Source: an uncultured Lachnospiraceae bacterium
GTDB lineage: Bacteria > Bacillota > Clostridia > Lachnospirales > Lachnospiraceae
Direction of reading: 5' to 3'
Assembly: GCA_910584785.1 (NCBI GenBank)
Contig: CAJUDX010000036.1
Coordinates: 1 to 34,335 of the forward strand
Length of the DNA stretch: 34,335 nt
Position 1 is the stretch's first letter. Every line of letters begins with the position of its first letter. The notes under the pieces are model-generated. The model searched no databases, was not told the origin of the DNA, and was given only the letters and a program-made list of their open reading frames with translations. Positions 23,212 to 32,900 of the stretch are shown one piece after another. A program made the translations under genes and the position numbers.

Positions 23212-23678
23212 TAAAAATCCAGGGCCAAACGAATCAGTGCAATATCCGCCCTTTGAAAGGATAAATCTGATCCATCCTCCATCTGCAAAAGAACAGATTC
23301 TTTATCATATGCTTTTAAAATACCTGTATACTCCTTACTTTTGTTCAGCGCCTTATAAAGACGGATCTCCACATCTTTTCCGATGCTTCTTGCAAAATCC
23401 TTCTCCTTCTTCAGAGGCCTTCCCAGTCCCGGAGAGCTTACTTCCAAAATATAACTGTCCTGGATAAAATCCTCCCGATCCAGCCAGTCACTGGTCTTTC
23501 GGCTAATTAATTCACAATCATCTAAGGAAATCCCGCCTTCTTTATCTATATAAGCCCGCAGATACCAGGTATCACCTTCCTTAACATATTCCACATCCAC
23601 CAATTCAAATCCATATTCCTGCATCAGAGGCAGAAGAAACTTCTCGGTTCTTGTTTCATAACTTTCCTTCTTTGTCAT
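23211..23678 (-). CDS. rimP: Ribosome maturation factor RimP
   Basis: RimP assists assembly of the 30S subunit. The 155-residue protein has the N-terminal alpha/beta domain (LPLMQEYGFELVDVEYVKEG, YLRAYIDKEGGISLDDCE), the diagnostic YILEVSSPGLGRPLKKEKDF, and an SH3-like C-terminal domain (EYTGILKAYDKESVLLQMEDG). It is the first gene of the core operon and follows the promoter at 23825-23853 after a leader of about 140 nt. Its stop codon lies at the edge of the tandem repeat before nusA. Confidence 0.95.
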   Translation of the reverse strand: MTKKESYETRTEKFLLPLMQEYGFELVDVEYVKEGDTWYLRAYIDKEGGISLDDCELISRKTSDWLDREDFIQDSYILEVSSPGLGRPLKKEKDFARSIGKDVEIRLYKALNKSKEYTGILKAYDKESVLLQMEDGSDLSFQRADIALIRLALDF

Positions 23679-23769
23679 CCACCATCACCAACCTTTCTTA
23701 CCCTTCCTGCAGCGCCTTAATCCATCCTGCCGCTGCTTTTCCATCTCTTGATGGGCAAACACATAAAAG

Positions 23770-23795
23770 TAAGAGTGGACGTCTGCCCACTCTTA
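23770..23795 (-). other. Perfect 9-bp hairpin in the rimP leader
   Basis: TAAGAGTGG (23770-23778 on the plus strand) pairs exactly with CCACTCTTA (23787-23795) around an 8-nt loop. It sits between the operon promoter and rimP, about 90 nt before the rimP ATG. On the minus strand CTTTTATG follows it, too short a T-run for an efficient terminator. It could be an attenuator, an autoregulatory site or an mRNA-stability hairpin for the core operon. Confidence 0.55.
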
Positions 23796-23824
23796 ATCCT
23801 TTACTTTATCATGTTATCATTAAC

Positions 23825-23853
23825 ACTATAGCACTTTTTACCATAAAATGCAA
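23825..23853 (-). promoter_or_regulatory. Sigma-A promoter of the rimP-nusA-infB operon
   Basis: On the minus strand TTGCAT (23848-23853), a 17-nt spacer and TATAGT (23825-23830) form a good promoter upstream of rimP. Just upstream of it a 13-nt segment is directly repeated (GGCAAAATCAAG twice, about 23867-23892). The rest of 23679-24055 is AT-rich; the divergent ktrB promoter is not clear, although TTTCAT and TATAAC near 23954-23981 are possible. Confidence 0.72.
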
Positions 23854-24055
23854 GCGTTTTTTATCTGGCAAAATCAAGGGGCAAAATCAAGGTTAAACAT
23901 CCAGACTCTATCTTAACACAACCTTAATGCGGAATCCGCAATACTAACACACATTTCATACGATCAGTGGCATAATATAACTATACAGAAGTCATCAAAA
24001 CCCATATAGCAAACCAGCATAACTACCAAAACTCCAGGGAAAAGGAGAAACTGCC

Positions 24056-25387
24056 ATGGCAGAAATCAGCAAACGTTTATCTTCATCACAAATGATTATT
24101 CTCGGCTTTGCTATGGTTATCTTAACCGGAAGCCTCCTCCTTATGCTCCCCATTGCCACAAGGGATGGGAGGGGCGCAAGCTTTGCCGACGCCTTATTCA
24201 CCTCAGTTTCAGCTGTCTGTGTTACCGGATTAATCATCCAGGATACTGCTCTTTGCTGGAGCATATTCGGACAGGCCGTTATCCTGGTTTTAATACAAAT
24301 CGGCGGCATGGGCGTAATTACTGTCGCCATCGCCATTTTTGCCGCATCAGGGAGAGAAATCAGCTTAAAACAGCGGAGCACCATGCAGGAGGCCATCTGT
24401 GCAAATAAACTCGGAGGTATTGTCCGGCTTACCGGTTTTATTTTAAAAACCACCCTGGTCATAGAGCTGATTGGCGCAGCGGTGATGGCACCATCCTTCT
24501 GCCGCAGCTTTGGCTTAGGACAGGGATTATGGTATGCCCTGTTTCACTCCATTTCCGCCTTCTGCAACGCCGGATTTGATTTAATGGGTATCCAACAACC
24601 TTATTCATCCCTCACTTTCTTTTCCTGCAGTCCGGTAATCAACCTTACCATAATGGCTCTGATTATCCTTGGCGGAATCGGATTTATGACCTGGGATGAT
24701 GTAAGAACTAATCACTTCCGCTTCCGAAAATACCGAATGCAGAGCAAGGTCATCCTCACGGTTACTGCGGGATTAATTCTTTTTCCGGCACTGTACTTTT
24801 TCTTTTTTGAATTTTCTGGTGCACCATTAGGGGAACGTACCCTGCTCTCCCTGTTTCAGTCGGTAACGCCAAGGACTGCTGGATTTAATACCGCAGATTT
24901 AACAACACTCAGCGAAACGGGAACAGCCCTGATAATTCTCTTAATGCTTATCGGCGGCTCCCCTGGTTCAACCGCCGGAGGAATGAAAACAACCACCCTT
25001 GCTCTCCTGATTTCCACTGCCATTTCCGTTTTTCGTCACAGAGAACATGCTCATTTTTTCGGGCGTCGGATTGACGATGAAACAATTAGGAATATGGTTG
25101 CCGTCCTGATGATGTATGTGCTGCTGTTTTTGGGCGGCGGACTTGTCATCAGCCGCCTGGAGGAACTTCCTCTTCTATCCTGCCTGTTTGAAACGGCATC
25201 AGCAGTTGCTACCGTGGGACTTACTCTCGGAATAACTTCAAAATTAGGGATGGTTTCCCGCGGAATATTAATTCTTCTAATGTATATTGGACGGGTAGGC
25301 GGACTGACGCTTATTTTTGCAGCACTTTCCGGGAGCAGAAAGGGAAATACCGCGAAACTTCCGCAGGAAAAACTTACCGTTGGATAG
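24056..25387 (+). CDS. ktrB: Ktr/Trk-type K+ channel subunit
   Basis: This 443-residue membrane protein belongs to the TrkH/KtrB superfamily of K+ (or Na+-coupled K+) uptake proteins, built of four M1-P-M2 repeats. Filter-loop sequences appear in order: SVSAVCVTGLI, SAFCNAGFDLMG, TPRTAGFNTADLT and ASAVATVGLTLG. The length fits KtrB better than the longer TrkH. AAAAGGAG precedes the ATG by 8 nt. The regulatory subunit gene follows after 11 nt. The leader is too short for the c-di-AMP riboswitch that controls ktr genes in some Firmicutes. Confidence 0.93.
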   Translation: MAEISKRLSSSQMIILGFAMVILTGSLLLMLPIATRDGRGASFADALFTSVSAVCVTGLIIQDTALCWSIFGQAVILVLIQIGGMGVITVAIAIFAASGREISLKQRSTMQEAICANKLGGIVRLTGFILKTTLVIELIGAAVMAPSFCRSFGLGQGLWYALFHSISAFCNAGFDLMGIQQPYSSLTFFSCSPVINLTIMALIILGGIGFMTWDDVRTNHFRFRKYRMQSKVILTVTAGLILFPALYFFFFEFSGAPLGERTLLSLFQSVTPRTAGFNTADLTTLSETGTALIILLMLIGGSPGSTAGGMKTTTLALLISTAISVFRHREHAHFFGRRIDDETIRNMVAVLMMYVLLFLGGGLVISRLEELPLLSCLFETASAVATVGLTLGITSKLGMVSRGILILLMYIGRVGGLTLIFAALSGSRKGNTAKLPQEKLTVG

Positions 25388-25398
25388 GAGGCCAGAAA

Positions 25399-26046
25399 AT
25401 GAAATCAATCTTATTAATAGGACTTGGGCGCTTTGGAAGGCACATTGCCAAGAAACTTAATGACTTAAATTACCAGGTTATGGCAGTGGATAATAATGAA
25501 GAGCGGGTTAACCGCAACCTGTCTATCGTCACAAATGCCCAGATTGGCGACAGCACAGATGCGGACTTCCTTAGCTCTCTTGGTATCCGAAACTATGACG
25601 TCTGTATTGTAGCAATCGGAGATAATTTCCAAAATTCCCTGGAAACTGCCTCTCTTCTTAAGGAACTGGGGGCTAAGAAAGTCATTGCCAGGGCTTCGCG
25701 GGGTGTGCAGGAAAAGTTTCTTCTGCGCAACGGAGCTGATGAAGTGGTTTACCCGGAAAAACAGCTTGCCGCATGGACGGCTATCCGCTGTACTTCGGAA
25801 CATATCCTGGATTACATTGAACTAGACGGCGAATATTCTATTTTTGAATTATCCATCCCCGCTGAGTGGGGCGGAAAAACAATTCTTCAGCTCGATATCC
25901 GCAAGAAATACGGAATTAATGTACTGGGCATTCGGGAAAACGGAAAACTGAGCATGGATGTTCTCCCCGATACCACACTTAGCCGCGGAACATCTGTACT
26001 GGTTCTGGGAAAACCAAAGGCCGTACAGAAATGTTTTCGTATATAA
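25399..26046 (+). CDS. ktrA: Ktr/Trk regulatory subunit with RCK domains
   Basis: KtrA forms a cytoplasmic ring under KtrB and gates it in response to ATP/ADP or NAD(H), and in many Firmicutes c-di-AMP. The 215-residue protein has an RCK_N Rossmann fold (SILLIGLGRFGRHIAKKL, acidic VDNNEERV after strand 2, IGDSTDADFL) and an RCK_C domain at about 135-215 (LSIPAEWGGKTILQLDIRKKYG). The GGAGGCCAGAAAATG start fits coupling to ktrB. The stop codon lies inside an 8-bp target-site duplication made by the downstream element. Confidence 0.93.
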   Translation: MKSILLIGLGRFGRHIAKKLNDLNYQVMAVDNNEERVNRNLSIVTNAQIGDSTDADFLSSLGIRNYDVCIVAIGDNFQNSLETASLLKELGAKKVIARASRGVQEKFLLRNGADEVVYPEKQLAAWTAIRCTSEHILDYIELDGEYSIFELSIPAEWGGKTILQLDIRKKYGINVLGIRENGKLSMDVLPDTTLSRGTSVLVLGKPKAVQKCFRI

Positions 26047-26181
26047 TTTGTTACTGTTCACAGCAACGGGCAAAAATCCATGAAAATCGCCTTCGTCGAT
26101 GGGATTTTTGCTCACTAGCCCAGTTTAACATACGGTCAGCGCAGCAAGTGCGCAGACCTGCGTGAACAGTAACTATAATTT
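26042..26181. mobile_element. MITE-like element with 12-bp TIRs and 8-bp target duplication
   Basis: The element runs from 26050 to 26173 (124 bp). Its ends are perfect 12-bp inverted repeats, GTTACTGTTCAC and GTGAACAGTAAC. It is flanked by identical TATAATTT at 26042-26049 and 26174-26181, the mark of insertion with an 8-bp target duplication. Inside are two more hairpins: GCAAAAATCCAT (26070) with ATGGGATTTTTGC (26099), and GCGCA/TGCGC (26139-26153). It has no reading frame for a transposase. It landed on the ktrA stop codon; removing it would leave a 26-nt gap to the next gene. Confidence 0.85.
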
Positions 26182-26204
26182 CACTTTTTCAGGAGGTGGG
26201 CCAG

Positions 26205-26540
26205 ATGAGAGATTTTTTATTACTTTGTTCAACCCTTGCCCTTCTTTTATCCGGCTTTATCGCAATGAACCGACTGGATAACTGGATAGAGAATGAGCAG
26301 CAGAGGATATTAAGCGAGCTTCGGACAGATACATCAGAAAATGAGCATCCCGAAGAAACATTAAATGAAAATTTGCCGGAACCAACGCCCGAACCCAGCG
26401 GAAGGAAAAAACCTGTACAGCGAAAATACCGGGAATACCACTGGATAAGCAGTAAATTATGTGATAAAATGTTCTTACCAAAACACACAGCCAACTACAG
26501 GGGGACAGGGCAATGCAGCAGCTACAAAAAGGGCATTTAA
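26205..26540 (+). CDS. Small single-span membrane protein between ktrA and kdpD
   Basis: This is a 111-residue protein of unknown function. Residues about 3-21 form a hydrophobic segment (FLLLCSTLALLLSGFIAM). It is followed by an acidic stretch (ENEQQRILSELRTDTSENE), a Pro/Glu linker and a basic C-terminal part (GRKKPVQRKYREYHW). AGGAGG lies 8 nt before the ATG at 26205; an in-frame GTG nine nt earlier overlaps that site and is rejected. It overlaps kdpD by 28 nt, so its translation is linked to kdpD. The position suggests an accessory role in the K+ system, which is inference only. Confidence 0.72.
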   Translation: MRDFLLLCSTLALLLSGFIAMNRLDNWIENEQQRILSELRTDTSENEHPEETLNENLPEPTPEPSGRKKPVQRKYREYHWISSKLCDKMFLPKHTANYRGTGQCSSYKKGI

Positions 26541-29128
26541 AAATCTTTTTCAGCTATGCACAGGGGACAGGAAAAACCATGGCAATGCTTAAAGCAGCGC
26601 AGAATGTGCAGGCACAAGGGATGAAGGTTTGCATTGGCTATCTTTCCTCTCCTGTTTCGGCAGATGTTCTTACGCTGTGCCGTACCTTCGACCAGCTAAA
26701 ACCAATAAAAATCAATGGACGGGATGCATTTGATCTTGACCAGGCGTTAAAATACAGGCCAGATCTCATCCTTCTTGACGATTTGGCCTTTTCTAACGGG
26801 AATGCCTGCCGTCACCGCAAGCGGTATCAGGATGTTGATGAACTTTTGAAATCGGGAATCAATGTCTATACTACCGTGAACGTTGAAAATATTGAAAGCC
26901 TGCACGATACAGTAAGTTTTATTACAGGGATTTCTACCTGGGAAAGGATTCCTGATTTTGTTTTTGATCAGGCAGCTCAGGTTGAATTTATTGACAGCGA
27001 ACCGCAGGAACTGCTTGAACGGTTAAAAAAATCCACGACCGCAGGCACATTATTTACCATCGAACAACTTACAGCACTGCGCGAGACTGCACTCCGGCGG
27101 TGCGCCGACAGGGTAAAGCATCTATCCAACCAGCAGCATAAGAACAGCTATCATACAGATGAACATATTTTGGTGGGGCTTTCCTCGGCTCCCTCGAATG
27201 AAAGGATTATCCGTACAGCGGCAAGGATGGCAAATGCCTTTAACAGTCAGTTTACGGCGCTGTTTGTCGAAACCCCGGATTTTGGCGCGGCCACCCTGGA
27301 AAATAAACAGCGCCTTCGGCATAACCAGAATCTGGCAGAACAGCTTGGGGCACATATTGAAACAGTGTATGGGGAGGATGTGGCCTATCAGCTTGCCGAG
27401 TTTGCCCGTCTCTCCGGGATCACCAAGATTGTCCTGGGGCGAAGTGCCATTACCAGGAAACACCGTCTGGGAAAGCCGACGCTAACGGAACAGCTGATTT
27501 TCTATGTGCCGGAAATGGATATCCACATTATCCCGGATAAATCTGCCGATACCAGCTATCGTCCCAGGAAGGCAAAACGGCATGATAAAAACAGCATCCT
27601 AACCAATACAGCAAAAAGTGCAGCGATACTGACCGGAGCTACGCTGTTAAGCCTTGGCTTCTACCGCATGGGATTTACTGAACCAAATATTATTATGGTG
27701 TACATCCTTGGCGTTTTACTAACCTCCATCGCCACCTCCCATCAAATCTACAGCCTAGTATCCTCCATGGCAAGCGTGTTTATCTTTAATTTTTTCTTTA
27801 CGCATCCAAGGTTTTCGCTGACCGCTTACGCTACTGGCTACCCTGTGACCTTTGCGGTTATGTTTTTAACCGCTTATATCACGGGAACGCTGGCCCTGCG
27901 CTATAAAAAGCAGGCCGGACAGTCGGCAAAGATTGCCTACCGGACAAAGATTTTATTTGATACCGACCAGATGCTTTCCAAGGCAGGAAGTAAAGCAGCG
28001 ATTATCGAGGCCGCGGCAGAACAGATCATGAAACTGTTAAACCGCACCATGATTATCTTTGAACAGGAAGAAGGAAAGCTTTTAACACCACACGTTTTTT
28101 CACCAAAGGCCGCCGATCGGGAAATGGCCCTTGCCGGTATCCGGGACAGAGAGATTGCCGCTGCCGCCTGGACACTGAATCATAACCATACCTGCGGCGC
28201 TGGCACAGATACCTTCTCTGACACCCGCTATATGTATCTGGCCCTGCGGGTCAATGAACGGGTTTACGGTGCAGTCGGCATTGATGCCCAAAATAACCCT
28301 CTGGAGGCCCCGGAATACGGCATATTACTTTCCATCCTCGGCGAATGTGCCCTTGCCCTGGAAAATGAAAAAAATGCCCGCGAAAAAGAAGCGGCGGCGG
28401 TGCTTGCCGAAAGCGAGCAGCTCCGCGCCAACCTTCTGCGCACCATTTCTCACGATCTGCGCACGCCTTTGACGACAATTTCGGGAAATGCCAGCAATCT
28501 GCTCAGCAACGGAGATAATTTTGATAATTTAACCAAAAAACAGATTTATTCCGATATTTATGACGATTCCATGTGGCTGATTAACCTGGTGGAAAACTTA
28601 CTCTATGCCACCCGCATTGAAGAAGGCCGGATGACTTTGCATACCTCGACGGAACTTTTAAGCGATATCGTCGAGGAAGCGATGAACTATATTCGACGAA
28701 AAGCGGGCCGTCGGAAAATTTCTGCTGTCCATGAGGAAGATTTACTGTTCGTGCAGGCTGACGCAAAGCTAATTGTCCAGGTAATTGTCAATCTTGTGGA
28801 CAATGCTGCCAAATACACACCGCCGGATACAGCAGTCACCATTACTGCGGGAAAAAACGGCAACATGGCCAAGATTCAGATTGCCGATAACGGAAACGGG
28901 ATACCCGATGAAGAAAAGTCAAAAATTTTTGAGAAATTTTACTGCGGGACAAATAAAATTGCCGACAACCGCCGAAGCCTGGGACTGGGACTCTACCTGT
29001 GCAAAGCCATCACCGAAGCACACGGCGGAACCATTTTCGTGACCGATAACCAGCCGAAGGGAAGCATTTTTTGCTTTATGCTTCCCATTAAAGAAATCAC
29101 ACCACAAGGAGGCGCTATTTATGAATAA
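26513..29128 (+). CDS. kdpD: KdpD-type K+/osmo-sensing histidine kinase
   Basis: The protein has 871 residues with full KdpD architecture. The N-terminal KdpD domain (about 1-200) has the P-loop FFSYAQGTGKTMAML and LILLDDLAFSNGNACRHRKR followed by VYTTVNVENIESLHD. A USP-like domain (about 213-335) follows, then four transmembrane segments (about 370-465, DUF4118), a GAF-like region, HisKA with TISHDLRTPLTTISG, and HATPase with NLVDNAAKYTPPD and GLGLYLCKAITEAHGG. It phosphorylates KdpE in response to low K+ or osmotic stress. kdpFABC is not in the window; the neighbours upstream are ktrBA. It overlaps kdpE by 8 nt. Confidence 0.95.
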   Translation: MQQLQKGHLKIFFSYAQGTGKTMAMLKAAQNVQAQGMKVCIGYLSSPVSADVLTLCRTFDQLKPIKINGRDAFDLDQALKYRPDLILLDDLAFSNGNACRHRKRYQDVDELLKSGINVYTTVNVENIESLHDTVSFITGISTWERIPDFVFDQAAQVEFIDSEPQELLERLKKSTTAGTLFTIEQLTALRETALRRCADRVKHLSNQQHKNSYHTDEHILVGLSSAPSNERIIRTAARMANAFNSQFTALFVETPDFGAATLENKQRLRHNQNLAEQLGAHIETVYGEDVAYQLAEFARLSGITKIVLGRSAITRKHRLGKPTLTEQLIFYVPEMDIHIIPDKSADTSYRPRKAKRHDKNSILTNTAKSAAILTGATLLSLGFYRMGFTEPNIIMVYILGVLLTSIATSHQIYSLVSSMASVFIFNFFFTHPRFSLTAYATGYPVTFAVMFLTAYITGTLALRYKKQAGQSAKIAYRTKILFDTDQMLSKAGSKAAIIEAAAEQIMKLLNRTMIIFEQEEGKLLTPHVFSPKAADREMALAGIRDREIAAAAWTLNHNHTCGAGTDTFSDTRYMYLALRVNERVYGAVGIDAQNNPLEAPEYGILLSILGECALALENEKNAREKEAAAVLAESEQLRANLLRTISHDLRTPLTTISGNASNLLSNGDNFDNLTKKQIYSDIYDDSMWLINLVENLLYATRIEEGRMTLHTSTELLSDIVEEAMNYIRRKAGRRKISAVHEEDLLFVQADAKLIVQVIVNLVDNAAKYTPPDTAVTITAGKNGNMAKIQIADNGNGIPDEEKSKIFEKFYCGTNKIADNRRSLGLGLYLCKAITEAHGGTIFVTDNQPKGSIFCFMLPIKEITPQGGAIYE

Positions 29129-29819
29129 GCTTCAGATTCTAGTCGTCGAGGACGACACTCCGGTTCGCAACCTAATCACAACGACGCTGAAGGCCCACGA
29201 TTATCGTTTTTTTGTTGCCGTCAACGGAAAAGAGGCCGTGATGAGCACAGCCTCTATAAACCCGGATGTAATCCTGCTGGATCTGGGCCTGCCGGATATC
29301 GACGGCGTGGAAGTTATCCAACGCATACGCAGCTGGTCAACTACGCCAATCATCGTCATCAGTGCCCGAAGCGAAGATAATGATAAAATCGATGCATTAG
29401 ATGCCGGTGCGGACGACTACCTGACGAAACCCTTTTCTGTGGATGAACTGCTGGCCCGTCTGCGTGTGACGCAGCGCCGCCTGGCCCAGATGCAGGGCGG
29501 CGCAAATCAGACAGCCATATATATTAATGGTCACCTGCGGATCGACTATGTCTCCGGCTGCGTCTACCTCGACGATGAGGAAATGCACTTAACCCCCATC
29601 GAATATAAACTCCTTTGCCTTCTTGCACAAAACACCGGCAAGGTTTTAACTCATAAATTCATCACCCAGAGCGTATGGGGAAGCAGCTGGGAAAATAACG
29701 TCGGTTCCCTGCGTGTTTTTATGGCAACCCTGCGCAAAAAACTGGAAAAGCCTTCCGACTCCCCGCAGTACATCCAGACGCACATCGGGATTGGCTATCG
29801 GATGTTAAAAATCGAGTAA
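29121..29819 (+). CDS. kdpE: KdpE-type response regulator
   Basis: This 232-residue OmpR/PhoB-class regulator has a receiver domain with the acidic pair VVEDD, phospho-acceptor Asp in VILLDLGLPDIDG, Thr/Ser in IVISAR and Lys in LTKPF. The winged-helix DNA-binding domain occupies about 135-230 (LTPIEYKLLCLLAQNTGKVLT, SLRVFMATLRKKLE, IQTHIGIGYRML). AGGAGG precedes the ATG by 9 nt, within the kdpD end. Its likely targets are K+ transport genes, possibly the adjacent ktrBA. Confidence 0.94.
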   Translation: MNKLQILVVEDDTPVRNLITTTLKAHDYRFFVAVNGKEAVMSTASINPDVILLDLGLPDIDGVEVIQRIRSWSTTPIIVISARSEDNDKIDALDAGADDYLTKPFSVDELLARLRVTQRRLAQMQGGANQTAIYINGHLRIDYVSGCVYLDDEEMHLTPIEYKLLCLLAQNTGKVLTHKFITQSVWGSSWENNVGSLRVFMATLRKKLEKPSDSPQYIQTHIGIGYRMLKIE

Positions 29820-29850
29820 TCAAACTGAACCGCTATTTGGCAAATACACC

Positions 29851-29952
29851 AGCGTCGTCACAACTGCTGCTCTGACGTCTCCACGACGCTTCTTACAAAA
29901 GCAGGATTTCTTCCCCTCTGCTATGCCCGGCCCGTCAGTTTAGCCTGACCGG
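29851..29952. terminator. Hairpins between convergent kdpE and hybrid kinase genes
   Basis: AGCGTCGT (29851-29858) pairs with ACGACGCT (29883-29890). A second hairpin, GTCAG/CTGAC (29934-29949) extended by CCGG on both sides, abuts the stop of the hybrid kinase gene. Neither is followed by a convincing T-run. They may end the two converging transcripts, but the evidence is weak. Confidence 0.35.
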
Positions 29953-32900
29953 TTATCCCACAATCTCCTTAAGCAGCTCCATCAGCTTAGGTACATCAAT
30001 CGGCTTAGCGATATGCCCGTTCATCCCTGCATCAAGCGCCGCCTTTTTATCCTCGTCAAAAGCGTTTGCTGTCATGGCGATAATCGGAATATCGGCAATT
30101 CCCGCCCTTTTCAACTCCCGGATTTGTTTCGTCGCCTCATATCCATTCATGATTGGCATTTGAATATCCATTAAAATTAAATTATACTGTCCGGGCTCTG
30201 CCGTTTTCATCTTTTCCACGGCAACCATGCCGTCGTCCGCCACATCCATCACAAATCCGGCTTCCTTAAGAATCTCCACAGCGATCTCCTGGTTCAGTTC
30301 ATTATCCTCAACCAGAAGAATCTTCTTTCCCTCAAACGAAATCGACTCCTCCATCGAAGCTGCCTGCACATGTGCAGAGGCAAAAGGCGATTCTAATACT
30401 TCCCTGAGTTCAGAAAGGAAAATCGGCTTCGAACAGAAAGCCGTAACGCCTGCCTTTCTCGCCTCATCCTCAATGTCTGACCAGTCGTAGGCAGTTAAGA
30501 TAATAATCGGCTTTTCCTCCCCAATAATTCCGCGGATTCGCCGCACCACCTCAATTCCATTCATATCCGGCATCAGCCAGTCAATAATATAAGCCGAATA
30601 CTCATCATCCTGCTCTTCGGCAAGCTTTGTGCGCAGAACGGCTTCCTTTCCCGAAGTCGTCCAGTCCGGTCGCATCCCAATCGTTGCCAGCATCTTCGTG
30701 ACACTCGAACAGGTATTAAAATCATCATCCACCACCAGCGCCCGAAGCCCCTTAAGCTCAGGAATAACTTCCTGCCTTACCGGGCCGGAACACGTCCTCA
30801 GCTGCAGCTCTATGGTAAAGACAGACCCCTTTCCCTCTTCACTGGCAACCGAAATCTTTCCATCCATCATATCCACAATGTTCTTGGTAATTGCCATCCC
30901 CAGCCCGGTTCCTTGGATTCCGCTGACTGTACTCGTTCTCTCCCGCTCAAACGGTTCAAATACATGTGCCTGAAACTCCTTGCTCATCCCAATTCCCGTA
31001 TCCTTAACCTGGAACTCATAGGAGGCAATACCATCATGTACTGTCCCTTTTTGCAGAATACGGACGCTGACAATGCCGCCGGGCTTGGTAAATTTCATGG
31101 CATTGCTTAACAGGTTTAAAAGAACCTGGTTTAAACGAAGCTTATCACAGAGCACATGCTCATTAACCACATCCGCCGTATCAATAAAAAATTCCAGCTG
31201 CTTTGCCGAAATATCCGCCTGGACAATGGTTTTTAAATCATGCATCACTTCAGGAAGCGAAGTCTCTTTCTCCTCAATCTTTACCTTGCCGCTTTCAATA
31301 CGACTCATATCAAGAACATCATTGATCAAACTGAGTAAATGGTTGCTCGAAGTCGTTATCTTTGCCAGATAATCCTGCACCTGCTCCGGGTTATCCATGT
31401 GTGCCGCGGCAAGGGAGGTAAAACCGATAATCGCATTCATTGGTGTGCGGATGTCGTGGGACATATTATTCAGGAAGGTTGTCTTGGCCCGGTTCGCATG
31501 CTGAGCTGCTGCTAAAGCATCCTGAAGATCAATCTTTTGCTTTTCCAGCTGCTCTTCCATGCGCTTTTCGTCATCAATATCCATAAACAAACCCACAAAA
31601 TTGATCGGAGATCCGTCATCCCTCCGGGAAAGCCGCCCAACAGCATGGAACCAGCGCCAGCCCGTATGACGGGTAAGCAGCCGGTATTCGACATCGTAGG
31701 TTTTTTCTCCGGTATAATCCATGACAGTATCCCAGTATTCTTTGTTAATCCGTTCCTTATCCTCCCCGTGCAGCAGATCTGACCAGGATTCTAAACGGTT
31801 GGGAAAATCCTCTTCGCTGGAATAGCCTAACATCTTCCTGAAAGTATCACTCCAGGTACAGGAAATCATCTGGGCATGCTCATTAAACTCCATACTCCAC
31901 GGGCCAGAACCCAGCGCTGTCTGGATATTCTTCATCGCCTCCTGTTCCCTCTCTATCTGGGCATAGGCCAGACGAATCCTGTCACTGTCAGCCTTTTCCT
32001 GCGCCAGCATCAGTCTTGAATTTTTTCTGAATTGATAAATAAATGCCGAAAACAGCCCCAGCATTGCCAGTACAGTAATCGTAATCTGAATCACACTTCG
32101 GCGCATCATTCCGGTACTGATTGAGCTGATCTGATCGCTAATAACATTGTCCCGAATTAAAATCGTCATCATCCAATTCGTACCTTCTATGGGTATGTAG
32201 CAAAGGTCCTCATTCACCCCCTGATAGCGGAAAGAAATCTGCCCCGAACGGCCATCCTGAAAATCCCTCTCCACCTGTTCGTAGCTAAAACCTTCCTCAA
32301 TCTCAGCCTCCAAAAGCGCAGAAAACAAATTATTTCCTGCCTTCATATGTCCAAAGTTATCATCCGTCAAACTTTCGCCATTGCGGTAAAAGAGATTGCA
32401 GAATGTTTCGTTATCACTGGTCTGCAGGGTTAGGGAGCTTAACATCTCATCAATATTCAGCTGAATAAAGCATGCCTTTATCTTAACGCCCTGAAAGGTG
32501 ACATTTTCGACAGGACTTGCCAAAATTACCTGTTTCCTTGCCCCGTAAAGATTAGACGTATGAATAACGGGTTCTGTCAGTTCCTCCGAAAGAAAGCTGT
32601 AGCGGCTTAATCCGGAAGTCGTGCTGCGCTCTGTATAGACGATTCCTTTCTCATCAACCAGAGCGAATTTCTCCACATTATACAGGCGCTTGACCCTCCC
32701 AAGAAAAAGGCGAAGGGCTTCCTGCGATTCCAAATTTTCCTCCTCCAAAATATCCAAAGCCGTCTCCATGGACAAAAAACTGTTTTTCAGCTCCTCAGAA
32801 ACCACCTGGGCCCTCCGCCAAGCCAGCTCTTCCAGATAAAATTCGCTGACCTGGTCAACTGCCAGCTTCGTTCCAGTTCTTGCGCTGTTTGTCACCCATA

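Noticed and set aside
23880..24055. c-di-AMP (ydaO-type) riboswitch before ktrB
   Set aside because: The intergenic space is too short and none of the conserved motifs are visible.
26050..26173. Ordinary terminator between ktrA and the next gene
   Set aside because: The 12-bp inverted ends with exact 8-bp flanking duplication and the 124-bp length point to an inserted element; there is no T-run after the outer stem.
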